DNA of 64,000 nucleotides from Shouchella rhizosphaerae (GCF_900142675.1 NZ_FRBS01000001.1:868001-932000), one strand, 5' to 3'; positions 24,855-34,826 are shown, counted from the first letter of the stretch. The notes: generated by a model not told the origin, from the letters alone. Translations and numbers: made by a program.

Positions 24855-25568
24855 TTAACAGTACCAACCGCCATTGACAGAAAGAATTTGACCATGTATG
24901 TACGACGCCTTATCGCTGGCCAAAAAGGCAATCGCCTCTGCCACTTCATCGGCTGTCCCAAGCCTGCCGTACGGAATGTCTTCAGCAAGCAGACGAAGGT
25001 CTGCCTCGTTGTAGCCTCTAAGCATGTTTGTATCGATCGCTCCCGGAGCAACGGCATTAATGCGTATGCCGCTCATGGCCGTTTCTTTTGCCATGCTTTT
25101 AACAAACCCATTTAAACCGCTCTTTGCTGCCGCATAGATGCTTTCCATGCTTGCTCCTGTGAGCCCCCAAATGGAGGATGTGAGCACAATCACGCCATCG
25201 CGTTTTCTAAGCATTTCCGGCAAAAAAGATCGTACTAGTTTGATCGGGCTAAGCAAGTGCACATGCATTTGTGCTTCAAGGAGATCGTCATCCACGTCTT
25301 GCAAGAGCGCAGATGCAGCGCTGCCAGCACAATCGACAAACACATCAGGCGCGGCAGGTAGTTGCTTTGCAAGTGCGACGGCGCCCTCTGCGCTAGACAA
25401 ATCGGCTTTAATGGCAACACAAGGACAAGGAACGGCTGCCGCTAGAGCGTTGGCTGCCTCGATGTTTTCCGAGTAGTGGATATAAAGCTCAGACGCCTCT
25501 TGTGCAAGGATTGCTGCCGTTGCTTGCCCGATTCCTCCAGTTGCCCCTGTTATTAAAATGCGCTTCAT
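24855..25568 (-). CDS. ymfI: YmfI short-chain dehydrogenase (EF-P 5-aminopentanone reductase)
   Basis: YmfI of B. subtilis reduces the 5-aminopentanone adduct on a Lys of elongation factor P, completing its 5-aminopentanol modification. The 237-residue product is a classical SDR: the cofactor motif TGATGGIGQA at residues 7-16, a DCAGSA segment in the NAG position, catalytic Ser in VLTSSIWG and YAAAK (Tyr and Lys) near residue 150, then APGAIDTNM. It overlaps the end of ymfH by 4 nt. Function is assigned from family and synteny with ymfF-ymfH; a generic reductase role cannot be excluded from sequence alone. Confidence 0.92.
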   Translation of the reverse strand: MKRILITGATGGIGQATAAILAQEASELYIHYSENIEAANALAAAVPCPCVAIKADLSSAEGAVALAKQLPAAPDVFVDCAGSAASALLQDVDDDLLEAQMHVHLLSPIKLVRSFLPEMLRKRDGVIVLTSSIWGLTGASMESIYAAAKSGLNGFVKSMAKETAMSGIRINAVAPGAIDTNMLRGYNEADLRLLAEDIPYGRLGTADEVAEAIAFLASDKASYIHGQILSVNGGWYC

Positions 25569-26857
25569 GACATGTCTTTGTCTTTGACTGTCGCTACCGT
25601 CCGGTACTCGCTTTTAAAATGGTGATGGAGCACTGTTTCCAAATCTGATGCTTCTAACGATTCAAGCATCGGCACGACATCAAATAAATTCATGCCATTA
25701 AACGCATAGCGTGTAAATTCATTGGCAATGTTTTCAGGTGAGTTCAAAGAACGAAGAAAAGCGCCAATTTTTTTCTTAATGGCCCGATCCGCTTCTTCTT
25801 TCGCTAGTGGACGCTGCTTGAATGCCGCAATGGTCTCGATAACTTTCTCTTTTAGCTCCTCTGGCTTTGTACTGTCTCCGCCGATAATTGAAAAACCGAA
25901 CCCATATTCTGCAGTATAGTCAAATGCAAACGTCTCATTGATGGTCCCGGCCTCATACATAGCCTCGTATGCCTCGGAACTTGGGCCGAACATAAGATCG
26001 AGCAAAACATTTAACGACAGTTCGTATTTTAGCAGTTCTTTCCCTTGGCGCGTTGGGTTTGACTCTTTAAAGCCAACAAATACCTTCGGCGTATGAACAG
26101 GCATAGCGACAACATGTTCGGTTCTGTCAACCGGCGTCCCTTCAGGCTTCACATGGCGCTCAATCGGTTTTGGTTCAGCAAATTCCTTTTTGCTTTGGTT
26201 CGCCCGGACGAGCTCCATCATTTCATTTACGTCCACCGAGCCGACAATGAACAGCAACATGTTGCTAGGGTGGTAGAACGTCTCATAGCAAGTGTATAAG
26301 TCCTCTTTCGTGATTTTGCTAATCGACGGGATCGTCCCAGCGATGTCAATTTTGACCGGATGGGTTGAATACATATTTTCAATTGTCCCAAAGTAAGCGC
26401 GCCAATCAGGGTCATCATCATACATCGTAATTTCTTGCCCTATAATGCCTTTTTCTTTTTCCACTGTTTCATCGGTAAAGTAAGGGTGCTGAACAAAGTC
26501 AAGCAGCGTTTCAACATTTTGGTTGACGTTGGATGTGCTTGAAAATAAATAAGCGGTACGAGTAAAGCTTGTAAAAGCGTTCGCTTGTGCCCCTTGTTTG
26601 CCAAATGTATGAAAAACATCGCCTTCTTCGCTTTCAAACATTTTGTGCTCTAGAAAGTGGGCAATGCCGTCTGGGACTTTTACTGGCTCTGTCTGTCCAA
26701 GAGGAACAAAATGGTTATCAATCGAACCGTATTTGGTTGTAAAAGTGGCAAACGTTTTATGGAACCCTGTTTTTGGAAGAATGTAAACATCAAGCCCATT
26801 ATCAAGTTGCTCATAATAAAGCGTCTCTTCTAATTGTTTAAATTCAAGCGGCTTCAT
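25565..26857 (-). CDS. ymfH: M16 family zinc peptidase YmfH
   Basis: This is a 430-residue insulinase-family protein. The inverted zinc motif HFLEH (His67, Glu70, His71) and the downstream Glu-rich helix identify it as the catalytically competent partner of the ymfF/ymfH pair. Similar two-gene sets occur in albE/albF and in PQQ systems, where one subunit carries the metal site and the other does not. No signal peptide is seen, so it is probably cytoplasmic. The substrate is unknown. The start codon overlaps the ymfF stop by 1 nt (TAATG) and the end overlaps ymfI by 4 nt, a tight operon. Confidence 0.93.
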   Translation of the reverse strand: MKPLEFKQLEETLYYEQLDNGLDVYILPKTGFHKTFATFTTKYGSIDNHFVPLGQTEPVKVPDGIAHFLEHKMFESEEGDVFHTFGKQGAQANAFTSFTRTAYLFSSTSNVNQNVETLLDFVQHPYFTDETVEKEKGIIGQEITMYDDDPDWRAYFGTIENMYSTHPVKIDIAGTIPSISKITKEDLYTCYETFYHPSNMLLFIVGSVDVNEMMELVRANQSKKEFAEPKPIERHVKPEGTPVDRTEHVVAMPVHTPKVFVGFKESNPTRQGKELLKYELSLNVLLDLMFGPSSEAYEAMYEAGTINETFAFDYTAEYGFGFSIIGGDSTKPEELKEKVIETIAAFKQRPLAKEEADRAIKKKIGAFLRSLNSPENIANEFTRYAFNGMNLFDVVPMLESLEASDLETVLHHHFKSEYRTVATVKDKDMS

Positions 26858-28134
26858 TACTCACTCTCCCCTTTCAAAAAGTAAATCGTATCCAATTCCC
26901 ATTTTTTCGCTGCATTGACAATATCCATTTTCGTGACTTTCTTTAACGCTTCAATCCGTTCGCCAATTGGATAAGTCGTCCCTGCTACCATTTCATGGTA
27001 AGACAATTCGACAAATCCTCTTGGAGTATCAATCGCTTCTAGCATTTGATTGATGAGCATCGCTTTTGTCTGTTCGATCGTTTCCTCGTCAAACTCTCCT
27101 GCTTTCATGGCCTCTGCTTGTTCTTTAATAATAGCAACCGCACGTTCAAATTTATTAAATTCAATCCCGGCCATTACCATTAGCACGCCTTTATGACTTT
27201 CAAGGCGAGATGCGGCATAATAAGCAAGACTCTCTTTTTCGCGGACATTTCGAAACAACTTCGACGACGGGAATCCGCCAAAGATGCCATTGGCGACTTG
27301 CATCGCCTCATAATCTTCATCGCCAAACGTTGTATGTGTACGAAAGCCAATATGCAATTTGCCTTGTTTGACTTTTTGCTTTTCAGTCACGAGGTTTTCG
27401 GTTATCTGAACCGGGCTCTTGGCTGCTGCTTGTCCTTCCGCTTTTGGATGGCGCTTATATGTGAATAGCTCCTCGATATAGCCAGTCAGCTCGTTTTCAT
27501 CATAGGCGCCAATGATATACAGGTCAAAACGATCTTCGGTGACCATGCGTTCATACGCTTGGTAAATCGCCTGTTCATCGAGTGTATCAAGGTCGCTAAC
27601 GCGTCCATAAGCTGGAAGGGCAAACGCTTCGCCTTTGAACATTTCCTCTGTGATCCGCACGTTGGCATAACGCATTTTGTCATCATAAATCGCGGCGATC
27701 CGCTGGGACAAGGCCCGTTTTTCTTGCTCAACAATCGCTTTCGCGAAAGACCCGCCTTCCAGTCTCGGCTCAAAAACAACTTCTTTAAAAAGGGACAGCG
27801 CTTCTTTTAATAATGGTTGTTGGCCTGTCAAAAACCGCTCACTGGCTATTTCCATGCGAAAGCTTAGTACATGCTGCTCGCCTTTTTTTTGAACGTCGCC
27901 TGTTAAAATCGCTCCATACATATCATCAAGTTTGCGCCTAAGCTGTTTGCGATTGCTATAGTTTTTGGTGCCACTTTGCAAAATAGAAGGGATGAGTGCT
28001 CTTGCTGTTAATGTACGATCATTCAATGGCGCTTTCGCCATTAATAAAAATGTAACGGTTTTAAATTTGTCCGTTTTCCAATAATGGATATTCATTCCTG
28101 CTTGCTGCGACGAGCGTACTTGTAAATCAACCAT
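26857..28134 (-). CDS. ymfF: M16-like peptidase YmfF (lacks the HxxEH zinc motif)
   Basis: This 425-residue protein has the M16 fold, seen from DRTLTARALIPSILQSGT in the first domain and FPSSKLFRNVREKESLAYYA in the second, but no HxxEH motif in the N-terminal domain. It is thus the non-catalytic type subunit, presumably paired with YmfH from the next gene. The N-terminus (GMNIHYWKTDKFKTVTF) matches YmfF proteins. The ribosome site AAGGAAGTGGG precedes ATG at 28134. It is the first gene of ymfF-ymfH-ymfI, with about 157 bp of upstream non-coding DNA that also contains a short palindrome. Confidence 0.92.
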   Translation of the reverse strand: MVDLQVRSSQQAGMNIHYWKTDKFKTVTFLLMAKAPLNDRTLTARALIPSILQSGTKNYSNRKQLRRKLDDMYGAILTGDVQKKGEQHVLSFRMEIASERFLTGQQPLLKEALSLFKEVVFEPRLEGGSFAKAIVEQEKRALSQRIAAIYDDKMRYANVRITEEMFKGEAFALPAYGRVSDLDTLDEQAIYQAYERMVTEDRFDLYIIGAYDENELTGYIEELFTYKRHPKAEGQAAAKSPVQITENLVTEKQKVKQGKLHIGFRTHTTFGDEDYEAMQVANGIFGGFPSSKLFRNVREKESLAYYAASRLESHKGVLMVMAGIEFNKFERAVAIIKEQAEAMKAGEFDEETIEQTKAMLINQMLEAIDTPRGFVELSYHEMVAGTTYPIGERIEALKKVTKMDIVNAAKKWELDTIYFLKGESE

Positions 28135-28261
28135 TTGCCCACTTCCTTTACAAACTTAAATTTGTCGTTCCTCTCCTTCTCGCATGCTGCGAGCAAGGCA
28201 GACGATGCAACAGCGGCCCTTTTAGTGTGCCAACAAAGGCGGCAAATCATCCGCAACGTCT

Positions 28262-28287
28262 AAAAACCGCCGAAGGTGGCGGTTTTT
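28262..28287 (-). terminator. Terminator after ymfC
   Basis: AAAAACCGCC pairs with GGCGGTTTTT around a 6-nt loop, with T residues on the minus-strand exit side. It lies next to the ymfC stop and ends the GntR-gene unit before ymfF. Confidence 0.85.
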
Positions 28288-28291
28288 TTGC

Positions 28292-29002
28292 TTATTTGCT
28301 TTTTCTTACAACATTAAACTTAAATTTGTCAGACCGAAAATAATTGACAGAGTGGAGCACCGCTTGATCATGATGATCATAATGGGTTTGTCTTAAAAGA
28401 AGAAGCGCCGTTTCAGGAGTGCACTCCAGCACTTCCGTTACATGCTCATGGTAGCCGATCGGCTCAATCGAGGCAAGCGCATAAGCAATTGGTCGGCCTG
28501 CCTCTTCTAAAAACTGAAAGATCGACTTCATTTCATGAATAGAGCGGTTGCCGACTAAATCTGCCGGAAGCTGGTCAAGGCAGTAAACGACAGGCATACC
28601 GTCTGCTGTCCGTACACGCTCAAGTTGCAGCATTTCAAACGATTCCGATCGATTAAAACGCGCTCTGTCTTCCTCTGCCGAAACTTCAATCGTTGACGAC
28701 AAATAAATCGTGCCTGGCGTCATATTTGCAGACGCAATCATGTTGGTTACACTTTGCAGCTCTTCGATTCCCGCTGAGAACAGCGGCTTTGAAGGCACAA
28801 ATGTGCCTACGCCGTAGCGCCTTACAACGAGTCCGTCTTCTTCTAGCAGGCGCAACGCTTCCCGCAATGTTTCTTTGCTTACACCTAAATGCTTGGCAAG
28901 CTCATATTCAGATGGGAGCTTACTCCCCTCACTGTAGTGGCTGATTTCTTCCTTTAACTGATCGATCACTTGTATATAAAGCGGCCGATGATCCGCCTTC
29001 AT
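28292..29002 (-). CDS. ymfC: GntR-family transcriptional regulator YmfC (HutC/UTRA type)
   Basis: The 236-residue protein has an N-terminal winged helix-turn-helix of the GntR family (residues about 3-70, with LPSEYELAKHLGVSKETLREALRLL) and a C-terminal UTRA ligand-binding domain like HutC and YvoA. The ligand is unknown; UTRA regulators often sense sugar phosphates or amino acid derivatives. An ATG at 29014 is too close to its GAGAGG box, so ATG at 29002 is preferred, though spacing is then rather long; the choice is uncertain. It lies 41 bp after spoIIIE and before ymfF, the same place as B. subtilis ymfC. Confidence 0.88.
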   Translation of the reverse strand: MKADHRPLYIQVIDQLKEEISHYSEGSKLPSEYELAKHLGVSKETLREALRLLEEDGLVVRRYGVGTFVPSKPLFSAGIEELQSVTNMIASANMTPGTIYLSSTIEVSAEEDRARFNRSESFEMLQLERVRTADGMPVVYCLDQLPADLVGNRSIHEMKSIFQFLEEAGRPIAYALASIEPIGYHEHVTEVLECTPETALLLLRQTHYDHHDQAVLHSVNYFRSDKFKFNVVRKSK

Positions 29003-29043
29003 CACCGATTCCATCCTCTCTATCGCAACCCTTTCTTTCTAAT

Positions 29044-31386
29044 TTATGAAGTTGCCTCTTCATCATTACGGCTGATCAATACTTCCCTAGGCTTACTGCC
29101 CTCATATGGGCCGACAACGCCTCTTGCTTCCATTTCATCAATAATGCGGGCTGCCCGTGTATAGCCGACGCGAAAGCGGCGCTGGATCATCGACACGGAT
29201 GCAGTACCGACTTCCACGACTAAGTCAACGGCGTCGTTGTATAATTCATCTTCAGGCTCGCTGTTTGTTGCCTGATCAACCGAAGGCGTCATTTCTTCTA
29301 CATATTGGGCTTTTTGCTGGGAAATGACATATTCAACAACTTTTTCAACTTCTTGATCCGATAAAAATGCCCCTTGTATACGCGTTGGCTTGGTTGCGCC
29401 CATTGGCAAATAGAGCATATCCCCTCGGCCTAGTAGCTTTTCAGCCCCACCAGAATCCAAAATCGTCCGCGAATCGGTTTGCGACGAAACGCCGAAAGCA
29501 ATCCGTGACGGGATGTTGGCCTTAATGACGCCAGTAATCACGTCTACAGACGGCCGCTGCGTAGCAATAATCATATGAATGCCTGCTGCTCGCGCCATTT
29601 GCGCAAGACGAGCGATTGAATCTTCGACATCGCCAGACGCCACCATCATTAAGTCGGCGAGCTCGTCCACAATGACGACAATATAGGGCAACAATGGCTG
29701 CTTGCCTTCTTCTGTTTCATTGTGGCGGCGAATATAGTCATTATAGCCTTCGATATTGCGTGTGCCAGTATGGGAAAACAAGTCATAGCGTCGTTCCATT
29801 TCAGCGACCACTTTTTTTAGTGCTTGAGACGCTTTTTTCGGTTCTGTAACTACAGGTGTCAACAAATGAGGAATGCCGTTGTACACGTTTAGCTCAACCA
29901 TTTTGGGATCAATCATCATCAGCTTTACTTCATGGGGTTTGGCTTTCATTAAAATGCTTGTAATGATGCCGTTGATGCACACACTTTTGCCGCTGCCTGT
30001 CGCCCCTGCCACAAGCAAATGGGGCATTTTATTTAGCGGCGCCAGCACAGGTTCCCCTGAAATGTCGCGGCCAAGTCCAACAGAAAGCACTTCATGTTGT
30101 CGTGACGCAGCTCCTTCAAGCACTTCCTTTAAAGAAACAATCGCAATTTCCTGATTGGGCACTTCAATGCCAACCGCTGATTTGCCCGGGATTGGTGCTT
30201 CAATGCGAATGTCTTTTGCAGCAAGCGCCAGAGCAAGGTCATCTGCCAAGTTGACGATTTTGCTTACTTTTACGCCAATGCTCGGATTGACTTCATACTT
30301 TGTAACGGCTGGACCTAAATGAACTTTGGACACACGAACGTTGACTCCGAAGCTGGCAAGTGTTTTTTCCAATTTGCGGGCATTGGATGTCAACTGTTGC
30401 TTTTCCTGCTTTTGTTCTGGCTTATCAGGCGTCAGCAACAAATCAAGACTTGGCAATGTATAGGATTCATTCGCTTGTTCCATCTGCACCAAGTCAGCCG
30501 GCACCAGGGCTCCATCCTCCTCTGTTCCGCCAGCCTCCGCCACTTCAACAGCGCCTTCTTTTTTTCCTTGCTTAACAGGATGGACCGTTTGTTCTTCAGG
30601 CTTTGCCTGTGCATTTTGCGTAAAATCGACGATTTCTGGCTCAGTCTGTTTATCCCATGGTTCAAGCTCCTGTTCTTCTACTTCCTCGTTTACTTGCTGT
30701 TTTTTCTTCTGGCGCACTTTCTTTTGTTGGCGTTCTTCATTCATTTTCACTTTTGCCTGTTTCCGCCAAGAAGCAAAGTCTTGCCATGCCGCTTTCACAA
30801 AATCAGTCACAAACAAATACGTGCGCCGGTACGCTTTTCCGACCATTTCTCCAAAGGAACGACCGGAAATTAAAATGGCACCAATCATAATGAGGATAAA
30901 ACAGAACAAATATGTACCTGCGTTGGCAAACAAAAAGTGGCTTACTGCATAGCCAACTGCCCCAAGCATACCGCCGCCAAGATCGACAGACTGGCCAGAC
31001 GTCATTTCTTCCCAATAAAGGTTCCATGTCCCCCGCAAAACTGATTCATTGTTAACGTTGCCAGTTAGCTGAAGTTCACGGAATAAGCTGATGTGAGCCA
31101 AAATCGCCATCGAAATCACGATTGTGTACAGTCCAGCTAAACGCCTTCCCCACAAGGCCGGTTTTTTCCGTTTAATCATGATGTACAATGCGCTTACAAA
31201 AAAACCGAGCGCCAAAACGACAAACCATTCTCCTAAGAAGAAACGAAATAAACGGACAAATGCTTCCCCTACGCTCCCTAATCGGGCCAGCGTTACAAGA
31301 GCCACTACAAGTAGGCCTAATCCTACAAGTTCAAAAGTCAACTGGGACTTCCACTGGTTTTTTTTTCGTTTCTTGCGTTTTGCCAT
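29044..31386 (-). CDS. spoIIIE: DNA translocase SpoIIIE/FtsK
   Basis: SpoIIIE pumps the forespore chromosome across the sporulation septum and clears trapped DNA in vegetative division. The 780-residue protein has a basic start, four transmembrane segments (about residues 20-165), a charged Gln/Glu-rich linker, and a C-terminal motor with Walker [12 protein letters not shown] and Walker [15 protein letters not shown]. It ends in the gamma winged-helix domain ([20 protein letters not shown]) that reads polar SRS sequences. The start is ATG at 31386 with GAGGGTG. B. subtilis SpoIIIE has 787 residues. It lies between ylzJ and ymfC. Confidence 0.97.
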   Translation of the reverse strand: MAKRKKRKKNQWKSQLTFELVGLGLLVVALVTLARLGSVGEAFVRLFRFFLGEWFVVLALGFFVSALYIMIKRKKPALWGRRLAGLYTIVISMAILAHISLFRELQLTGNVNNESVLRGTWNLYWEEMTSGQSVDLGGGMLGAVGYAVSHFLFANAGTYLFCFILIMIGAILISGRSFGEMVGKAYRRTYLFVTDFVKAAWQDFASWRKQAKVKMNEERQQKKVRQKKKQQVNEEVEEQELEPWDKQTEPEIVDFTQNAQAKPEEQTVHPVKQGKKEGAVEVAEAGGTEEDGALVPADLVQMEQANESYTLPSLDLLLTPDKPEQKQEKQQLTSNARKLEKTLASFGVNVRVSKVHLGPAVTKYEVNPSIGVKVSKIVNLADDLALALAAKDIRIEAPIPGKSAVGIEVPNQEIAIVSLKEVLEGAASRQHEVLSVGLGRDISGEPVLAPLNKMPHLLVAGATGSGKSVCINGIITSILMKAKPHEVKLMMIDPKMVELNVYNGIPHLLTPVVTEPKKASQALKKVVAEMERRYDLFSHTGTRNIEGYNDYIRRHNETEEGKQPLLPYIVVIVDELADLMMVASGDVEDSIARLAQMARAAGIHMIIATQRPSVDVITGVIKANIPSRIAFGVSSQTDSRTILDSGGAEKLLGRGDMLYLPMGATKPTRIQGAFLSDQEVEKVVEYVISQQKAQYVEEMTPSVDQATNSEPEDELYNDAVDLVVEVGTASVSMIQRRFRVGYTRAARIIDEMEARGVVGPYEGSKPREVLISRNDEEATS

Positions 31387-31417
31387 GGAGTCACCCTCTA
31401 GAAAATCATACTCGAAC

Positions 31418-31443
31418 AAGCAGCCTAAAACGCGAGGCTGCTT
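31418..31443 (-). terminator. Likely terminator after tepA-ylzJ
   Basis: A perfect 9-bp stem (31418-31426 with 31435-31443) with an 8-nt loop lies between the ylzJ stop and the spoIIIE start. The T-rich tail is weak, so some read-through into spoIIIE is possible. Confidence 0.6.
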
Positions 31444-31520
31444 AAAATCGACTGTTGTTATTATATCATACCATGTTTTCGGCGCCCACCACTACAGCGA
31501 TTCCGTTTTTAACGGTTTTT

Positions 31521-31742
31521 TTATGGAACCCATCTCGCTGAAAGCAATGAGCCTGGAGCGTATTCAGGCTTTAAAAAGGCATTTGGATCACTCGAAAGGA
31601 GACGGATAACTCGAAAGCTGCCATCGTCAATTCGCTCAACGACAAGCTGGCCTGCGTCACAGTCAATCACTTGTTGACTTTGGTAAACCGTATCTTCTTC
31701 AGGAAAAAGAAGTTCATAAGGAGTCGTCGTGTACAAAATCAT
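31521..31742 (-). CDS. ylzJ: YlzJ-like small protein
   Basis: This 73-residue protein (starting [16 protein letters not shown]) matches the YlzJ family that accompanies tepA in Bacillus. It has no membrane segment or catalytic motif and its function is unknown. Its start overlaps the tepA stop by 4 nt, which suggests translational coupling and a related role. Confidence 0.87.
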   Translation of the reverse strand: MILYTTTPYELLFPEEDTVYQSQQVIDCDAGQLVVERIDDGSFRVIRLLSSDPNAFLKPEYAPGSLLSARWVP

Positions 31743-32470
31743 TGGATAACCTCCCCGTCTGCTTTCTGCTCCTCAATCATTTCATTCAGCTTTCTAATCG
31801 CTTGGCCGATGCCGCCCACTTCATTAATAAGTCCATATTCAACCGCATCTGTGCCAATGACATTCGTGCCAATGTCCCGGGTGAGATTGCCCTTCGAAAA
31901 CATTAATTCTTTAAATTTTTCTTCCGATATTTGCGAATGGGAGGTGACAAAGCGAATGACGCGGTCTTGCATTTTATCCAAATACTCAAATGTTTGCGGT
32001 ACGCCAATGACGAGGCCAGTCAGACGGACAGGGTGGATCGTCATCGTCGCTGTTTCAGCAATAAACGAATAGCTTGCCGCTGTAGCAATCGGCACGCCAA
32101 TGGAATGCCCACCGCCAAGCACAAGTGTAACGGTTGGTTTTGAGATCGAAGCGATCATTTCCGAAAGGGCCAACCCTGCTTCGACATCGCCGCCTACTGT
32201 GTTTAAAATAATTAACAATCCTTCAATTTTCGGATTTTGTTCGACGGCCACTAACTGTGGAATCATATGCTCATATTTTGTCGTTTTGTTTTGCGGGGGC
32301 AGTTGCATATGCCCTTCAATTTGGCCAACGACCGTCATGCAATGGATGTTGGAAGCGCCCATATCCGGCACATTCGATTGCCCGAGCTGCTGGATTTTTT
32401 CAACAAGCGTGCTTTTCTCTTCTTGTTTCTCTTTCGGCTCTTCTGGAGCAGGTTGCTCTTCATTTTCCAT
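31739..32470 (-). CDS. tepA: ClpP-class protease TepA (YmfB)
   Basis: The 243-residue protein has the ClpP/crotonase fold: an N-terminal acidic, Glu/Pro-rich tail (about 30 residues), oxyanion-hole Gly residues in [10 protein letters not shown], the nucleophile Ser in GGGHSIGVP and the His in [10 protein letters not shown], with an Asp in the region of [13 protein letters not shown]. subtilis TepA was described as translocation-enhancing and is linked to protein export and spore small acid-soluble protein handling; the exact substrates are not settled. The start is ATG at 32470. It precedes ylzJ, sharing 4 nt, and lies downstream of the rnjB terminator. Confidence 0.92.
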   Translation of the reverse strand: MENEEQPAPEEPKEKQEEKSTLVEKIQQLGQSNVPDMGASNIHCMTVVGQIEGHMQLPPQNKTTKYEHMIPQLVAVEQNPKIEGLLIILNTVGGDVEAGLALSEMIASISKPTVTLVLGGGHSIGVPIATAASYSFIAETATMTIHPVRLTGLVIGVPQTFEYLDKMQDRVIRFVTSHSQISEEKFKELMFSKGNLTRDIGTNVIGTDAVEYGLINEVGGIGQAIRKLNEMIEEQKADGEVIQ

Positions 32471-32545
32471 CTAGTCCACACCCCTTCTCTTTACATAAAC
32501 GTAGTATGGGGCGAAGCATTCATTATTATGTGTTGCCGCTATAAG

Positions 32546-32583
32546 AAAGCCTGAGCCCCATTCAAGGAAGGGACTCAGGCTTT
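32546..32583 (-). terminator. Terminator after rnjB
   Basis: A 10-bp stem (32546-32555 with 32574-32583), extended inward by three more pairs after one mismatch, has an A/T tract on the minus-strand exit side. It lies 45 nt past the rnjB stop. Confidence 0.85.
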
Positions 32584-32628
32584 TAGCATGTTCATGCAGT
32601 TAAACGCTTTTTTCCAACAAACTTACGG

Positions 32629-34296
32629 CTACACTTCCATAATGATCGGCAAGATCATTGGCCGCCTTTTTGTTTTTTCAAATAAGTAGCGGCTTAAGCC
32701 TTCACGAATGTTGCTTTTTAAGCTTGACCATTCATTAACATTTTCTGTCACGCATTTTTGCAAAATGGAGGTCACAAGCTCATTTGATTTTTCGAGAAGC
32801 TCTTCTGATTCACGGACATAGACGAATCCGCGGGAAATAATATTCGGTCCAGATACAATTGTGTTTGTCTTTTTGTTCAATGTGACAACCACGACTAGAA
32901 TGCCATCTTTAGAAAGCAAGCGGCGATCGCGCAAGACAATGTTGCCGACATCGCCGACACCAAGTCCGTCAATTAACACATGGCCTGATGGCACTTTTGG
33001 CCCGCGCCGTGCTTGTTGTTTTGTGAATTCTATGACTTCCCCTTTTTCGACTATATAAATCCGTTCTTTTTTTATGCCAACTTGCAAAGCCAATTGCTGG
33101 TGAGCATGCTGCATGCGGATTTCCCCGTGTATCGGCAAGAAAAACTTTGGACGCATCAAATTCAGCATCAACTTTAGCTCTTCTTGTGAACCATGGCCAG
33201 AGGCATGGACAGCCTGGCTGCCATAAATCACCTCAGCGCCAATCCGGTAAAGCTGGTCGATGACGGCGGATACGCTTGTCTCATTTCCAGGAATCGCTGT
33301 AGCAGCGATAATCACTGTGTCATTTGGTGTAATCGTAATATGGCGATGTGCTCCTTTTGCCATCCGCGTTAACGCTGACATCGGCTCCCCTTGGCTTCCT
33401 GTTGTCAAAATCGCCACTTTTTCTGGTTTATGCTTGTTCACTTCATCCATATCAATTAATAAATCTTTCGGTATTTTCAAGTAGCCAAGCTTTCCAGCGA
33501 TGGAAATAACGCGCACCATGCTTTTGCCAACAACTGCAAGCTTTCGATTGGTAGCGGAAGCCGCTTGGATCACTTGCTGGATTCGATGGACGTTTGAAGC
33601 AAACGAGGTGACAATAAGGCGTCCTTTTGTACGAGCGAACACGTCTTTTATGCCTTTGCCGGCCTCTGCTTCCGATTTTGTTGTCCCTGGCCGCTCTGCA
33701 TTCGTAGAATCAGACATGAGGCAGAGCACACCTTTTTGGCCAATTGCTGCCATTTTTCCGATATCAGCATGTTTTCCATCGACCGGTGTTTGGTCAAACT
33801 TAAAATCACCTGTATGGACAATGGCGCCTTGGGACGTTTCCACGCAGACACCAACACAATCTGGAATGCTATGGCTAACACGAAAGAAAGATACTGGTGT
33901 ATTTCCTAACTTAATGCGCGAGTTGGAATCGATTAAGCGCAGTTCTGCGTGCCTATGAATGCCTGCTTCTTTCAATTTCTCTTCAACGAGCCCTAACGTT
34001 AGCTTTGTGGCATACACAGGCACGTTGATTTTCTTCAGCACATACGACAACCCGCCTATATGGTCTTCGTGTCCATGTGTCAAAATAATTCCCCGTACAC
34101 GTTCTTCGTTTTCCACTAAATAAGACACATCTGGAATAACGATGTCGACTCCAAGCATATCGTCATCAGGGAACATTAAACCCGCGTCAATGACAATGAT
34201 ATCCTCATCTACTTCAATGCCGTACATATTTTTGCCGATTTCGCCGACTCCGCCGAGGGCAAACACACGCACTTTTTCTGTTTCTTGCTTAGACAA
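32629..34296 (-). CDS. rnjB: Ribonuclease J (RNase J2 type)
   Basis: The 555-residue beta-CASP metallo-beta-lactamase has the HGHEDHIGG metal motif near residue 75, an HTGDFKFD motif, a beta-CASP domain with SDSTNAERPG, and HASGHGSQEELKLML followed by PIHGE. This is the standard layout of RNase J enzymes, 5'-3' exonucleases with endonuclease activity that act in mRNA decay with RNase Y. Position upstream of tepA matches B. subtilis rnjB (ymfA). All zinc ligands are present, so it may be active itself. The start is TTG at 34296 behind AGGAGG. A promoter about 310 bp upstream predicts a long leader. Confidence 0.93.
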   Translation of the reverse strand: MSKQETEKVRVFALGGVGEIGKNMYGIEVDEDIIVIDAGLMFPDDDMLGVDIVIPDVSYLVENEERVRGIILTHGHEDHIGGLSYVLKKINVPVYATKLTLGLVEEKLKEAGIHRHAELRLIDSNSRIKLGNTPVSFFRVSHSIPDCVGVCVETSQGAIVHTGDFKFDQTPVDGKHADIGKMAAIGQKGVLCLMSDSTNAERPGTTKSEAEAGKGIKDVFARTKGRLIVTSFASNVHRIQQVIQAASATNRKLAVVGKSMVRVISIAGKLGYLKIPKDLLIDMDEVNKHKPEKVAILTTGSQGEPMSALTRMAKGAHRHITITPNDTVIIAATAIPGNETSVSAVIDQLYRIGAEVIYGSQAVHASGHGSQEELKLMLNLMRPKFFLPIHGEIRMQHAHQQLALQVGIKKERIYIVEKGEVIEFTKQQARRGPKVPSGHVLIDGLGVGDVGNIVLRDRRLLSKDGILVVVVTLNKKTNTIVSGPNIISRGFVYVRESEELLEKSNELVTSILQKCVTENVNEWSSLKSNIREGLSRYLFEKTKRRPMILPIIMEV

Positions 34297-34606
34297 TGAT
34301 TTTCCTCCTAGTTACAACGCTAGTCATACTTAACTGGTTGTTCTTGTAATCGTTTCAAATTCCGTTTAGTGCGTACTTCAGGCTTCATGGACGCCAATCT
34401 CGCACGACAAACAACACGCGGTTTCAAACATTCAATCATTCCCTGTTTAAAGCGACCGTGGCGCTTCTTGGAAACACACATTAGCTGATTGAACATTTAG
34501 AGAACCGAGCTATCATTTTCCGATTTCGTTCCGTTCCAATGCCGATTTTCTTTTAACAATGGCGGCTTCCATGACCACCTTTACCCGAACGCATCACTTG
34601 GAACTT
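34297..34606 (-). promoter_or_regulatory. Long 5' leader of rnjB
   Basis: This roughly 300-base stretch has no convincing gene on either strand. With the promoter at 34607-34636 it would be the untranslated leader of rnjB. Apart from the AGGAGG site next to the TTG start and a few weak inverted repeats, no known riboswitch or T-box pattern was recognised. Confidence 0.5.
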
Positions 34607-34636
34607 AGTATACCTTAATTTTCAAGATAAAAACAA
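34607..34636 (-). promoter_or_regulatory. Candidate sigma-A promoter of rnjB
   Basis: On the minus strand TTGTTT (34631-34636) is followed after 18 bp by TATACT (34607-34612). It sits between the dapA terminator and the rnjB leader. Confidence 0.55.
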
Positions 34637-34671
34637 GGGGGATTTCATTGACGACGTTCGCACACAGCTAA

Positions 34672-34705
34672 AAGCCCCTGTTGCAGCCAGCTGCAACAGG
34701 GGCTT
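34672..34705 (-). terminator. Terminator of the dpaA-dpaB-asd-dapG-dapA unit
   Basis: A perfect 15-bp stem (34672-34686 with 34691-34705) with a CCAG loop is followed on the minus strand by TTTT. It lies 121 nt past the dapA stop. Confidence 0.9.
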
Positions 34706-34736
34706 AGACGATAAACAAACGCTTGCTTTCTTCGTT
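34706..34736. repeat. Recurring 3'-UTR element, copy B
   Basis: This 31-bp segment directly adjoins the dapA terminator hairpin and matches 24 of 31 bases of 8211-8241, which adjoins the ricA terminator in the same orientation. The rest of the dapA 3' region (34737-34826) shows nothing recognisable. Confidence 0.5.
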
Positions 34737-34826
34737 GTTCACCTTATATGTTTAGGAACAGTCGCTCCATTTTCACCTTCATTTGGTCGCATCTCGGCAT
34801 CAAGCGTCATCGCGTTCAAATGACGT

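Noticed and set aside
28179-28193. Palindrome CTCGCA-TGC-TGCGAG upstream of ymfF
   Set aside because: A 6-bp stem with a 3-nt loop and no T-run. It could be an operator, but there is no matching site near ymfC, so no function is claimed.
30319-30873. 184-codon open frame on the plus strand
   Set aside because: It is antisense to spoIIIE, lies opposite its low-complexity linker, and has a Phe/Leu-rich composition typical of a shadow frame.
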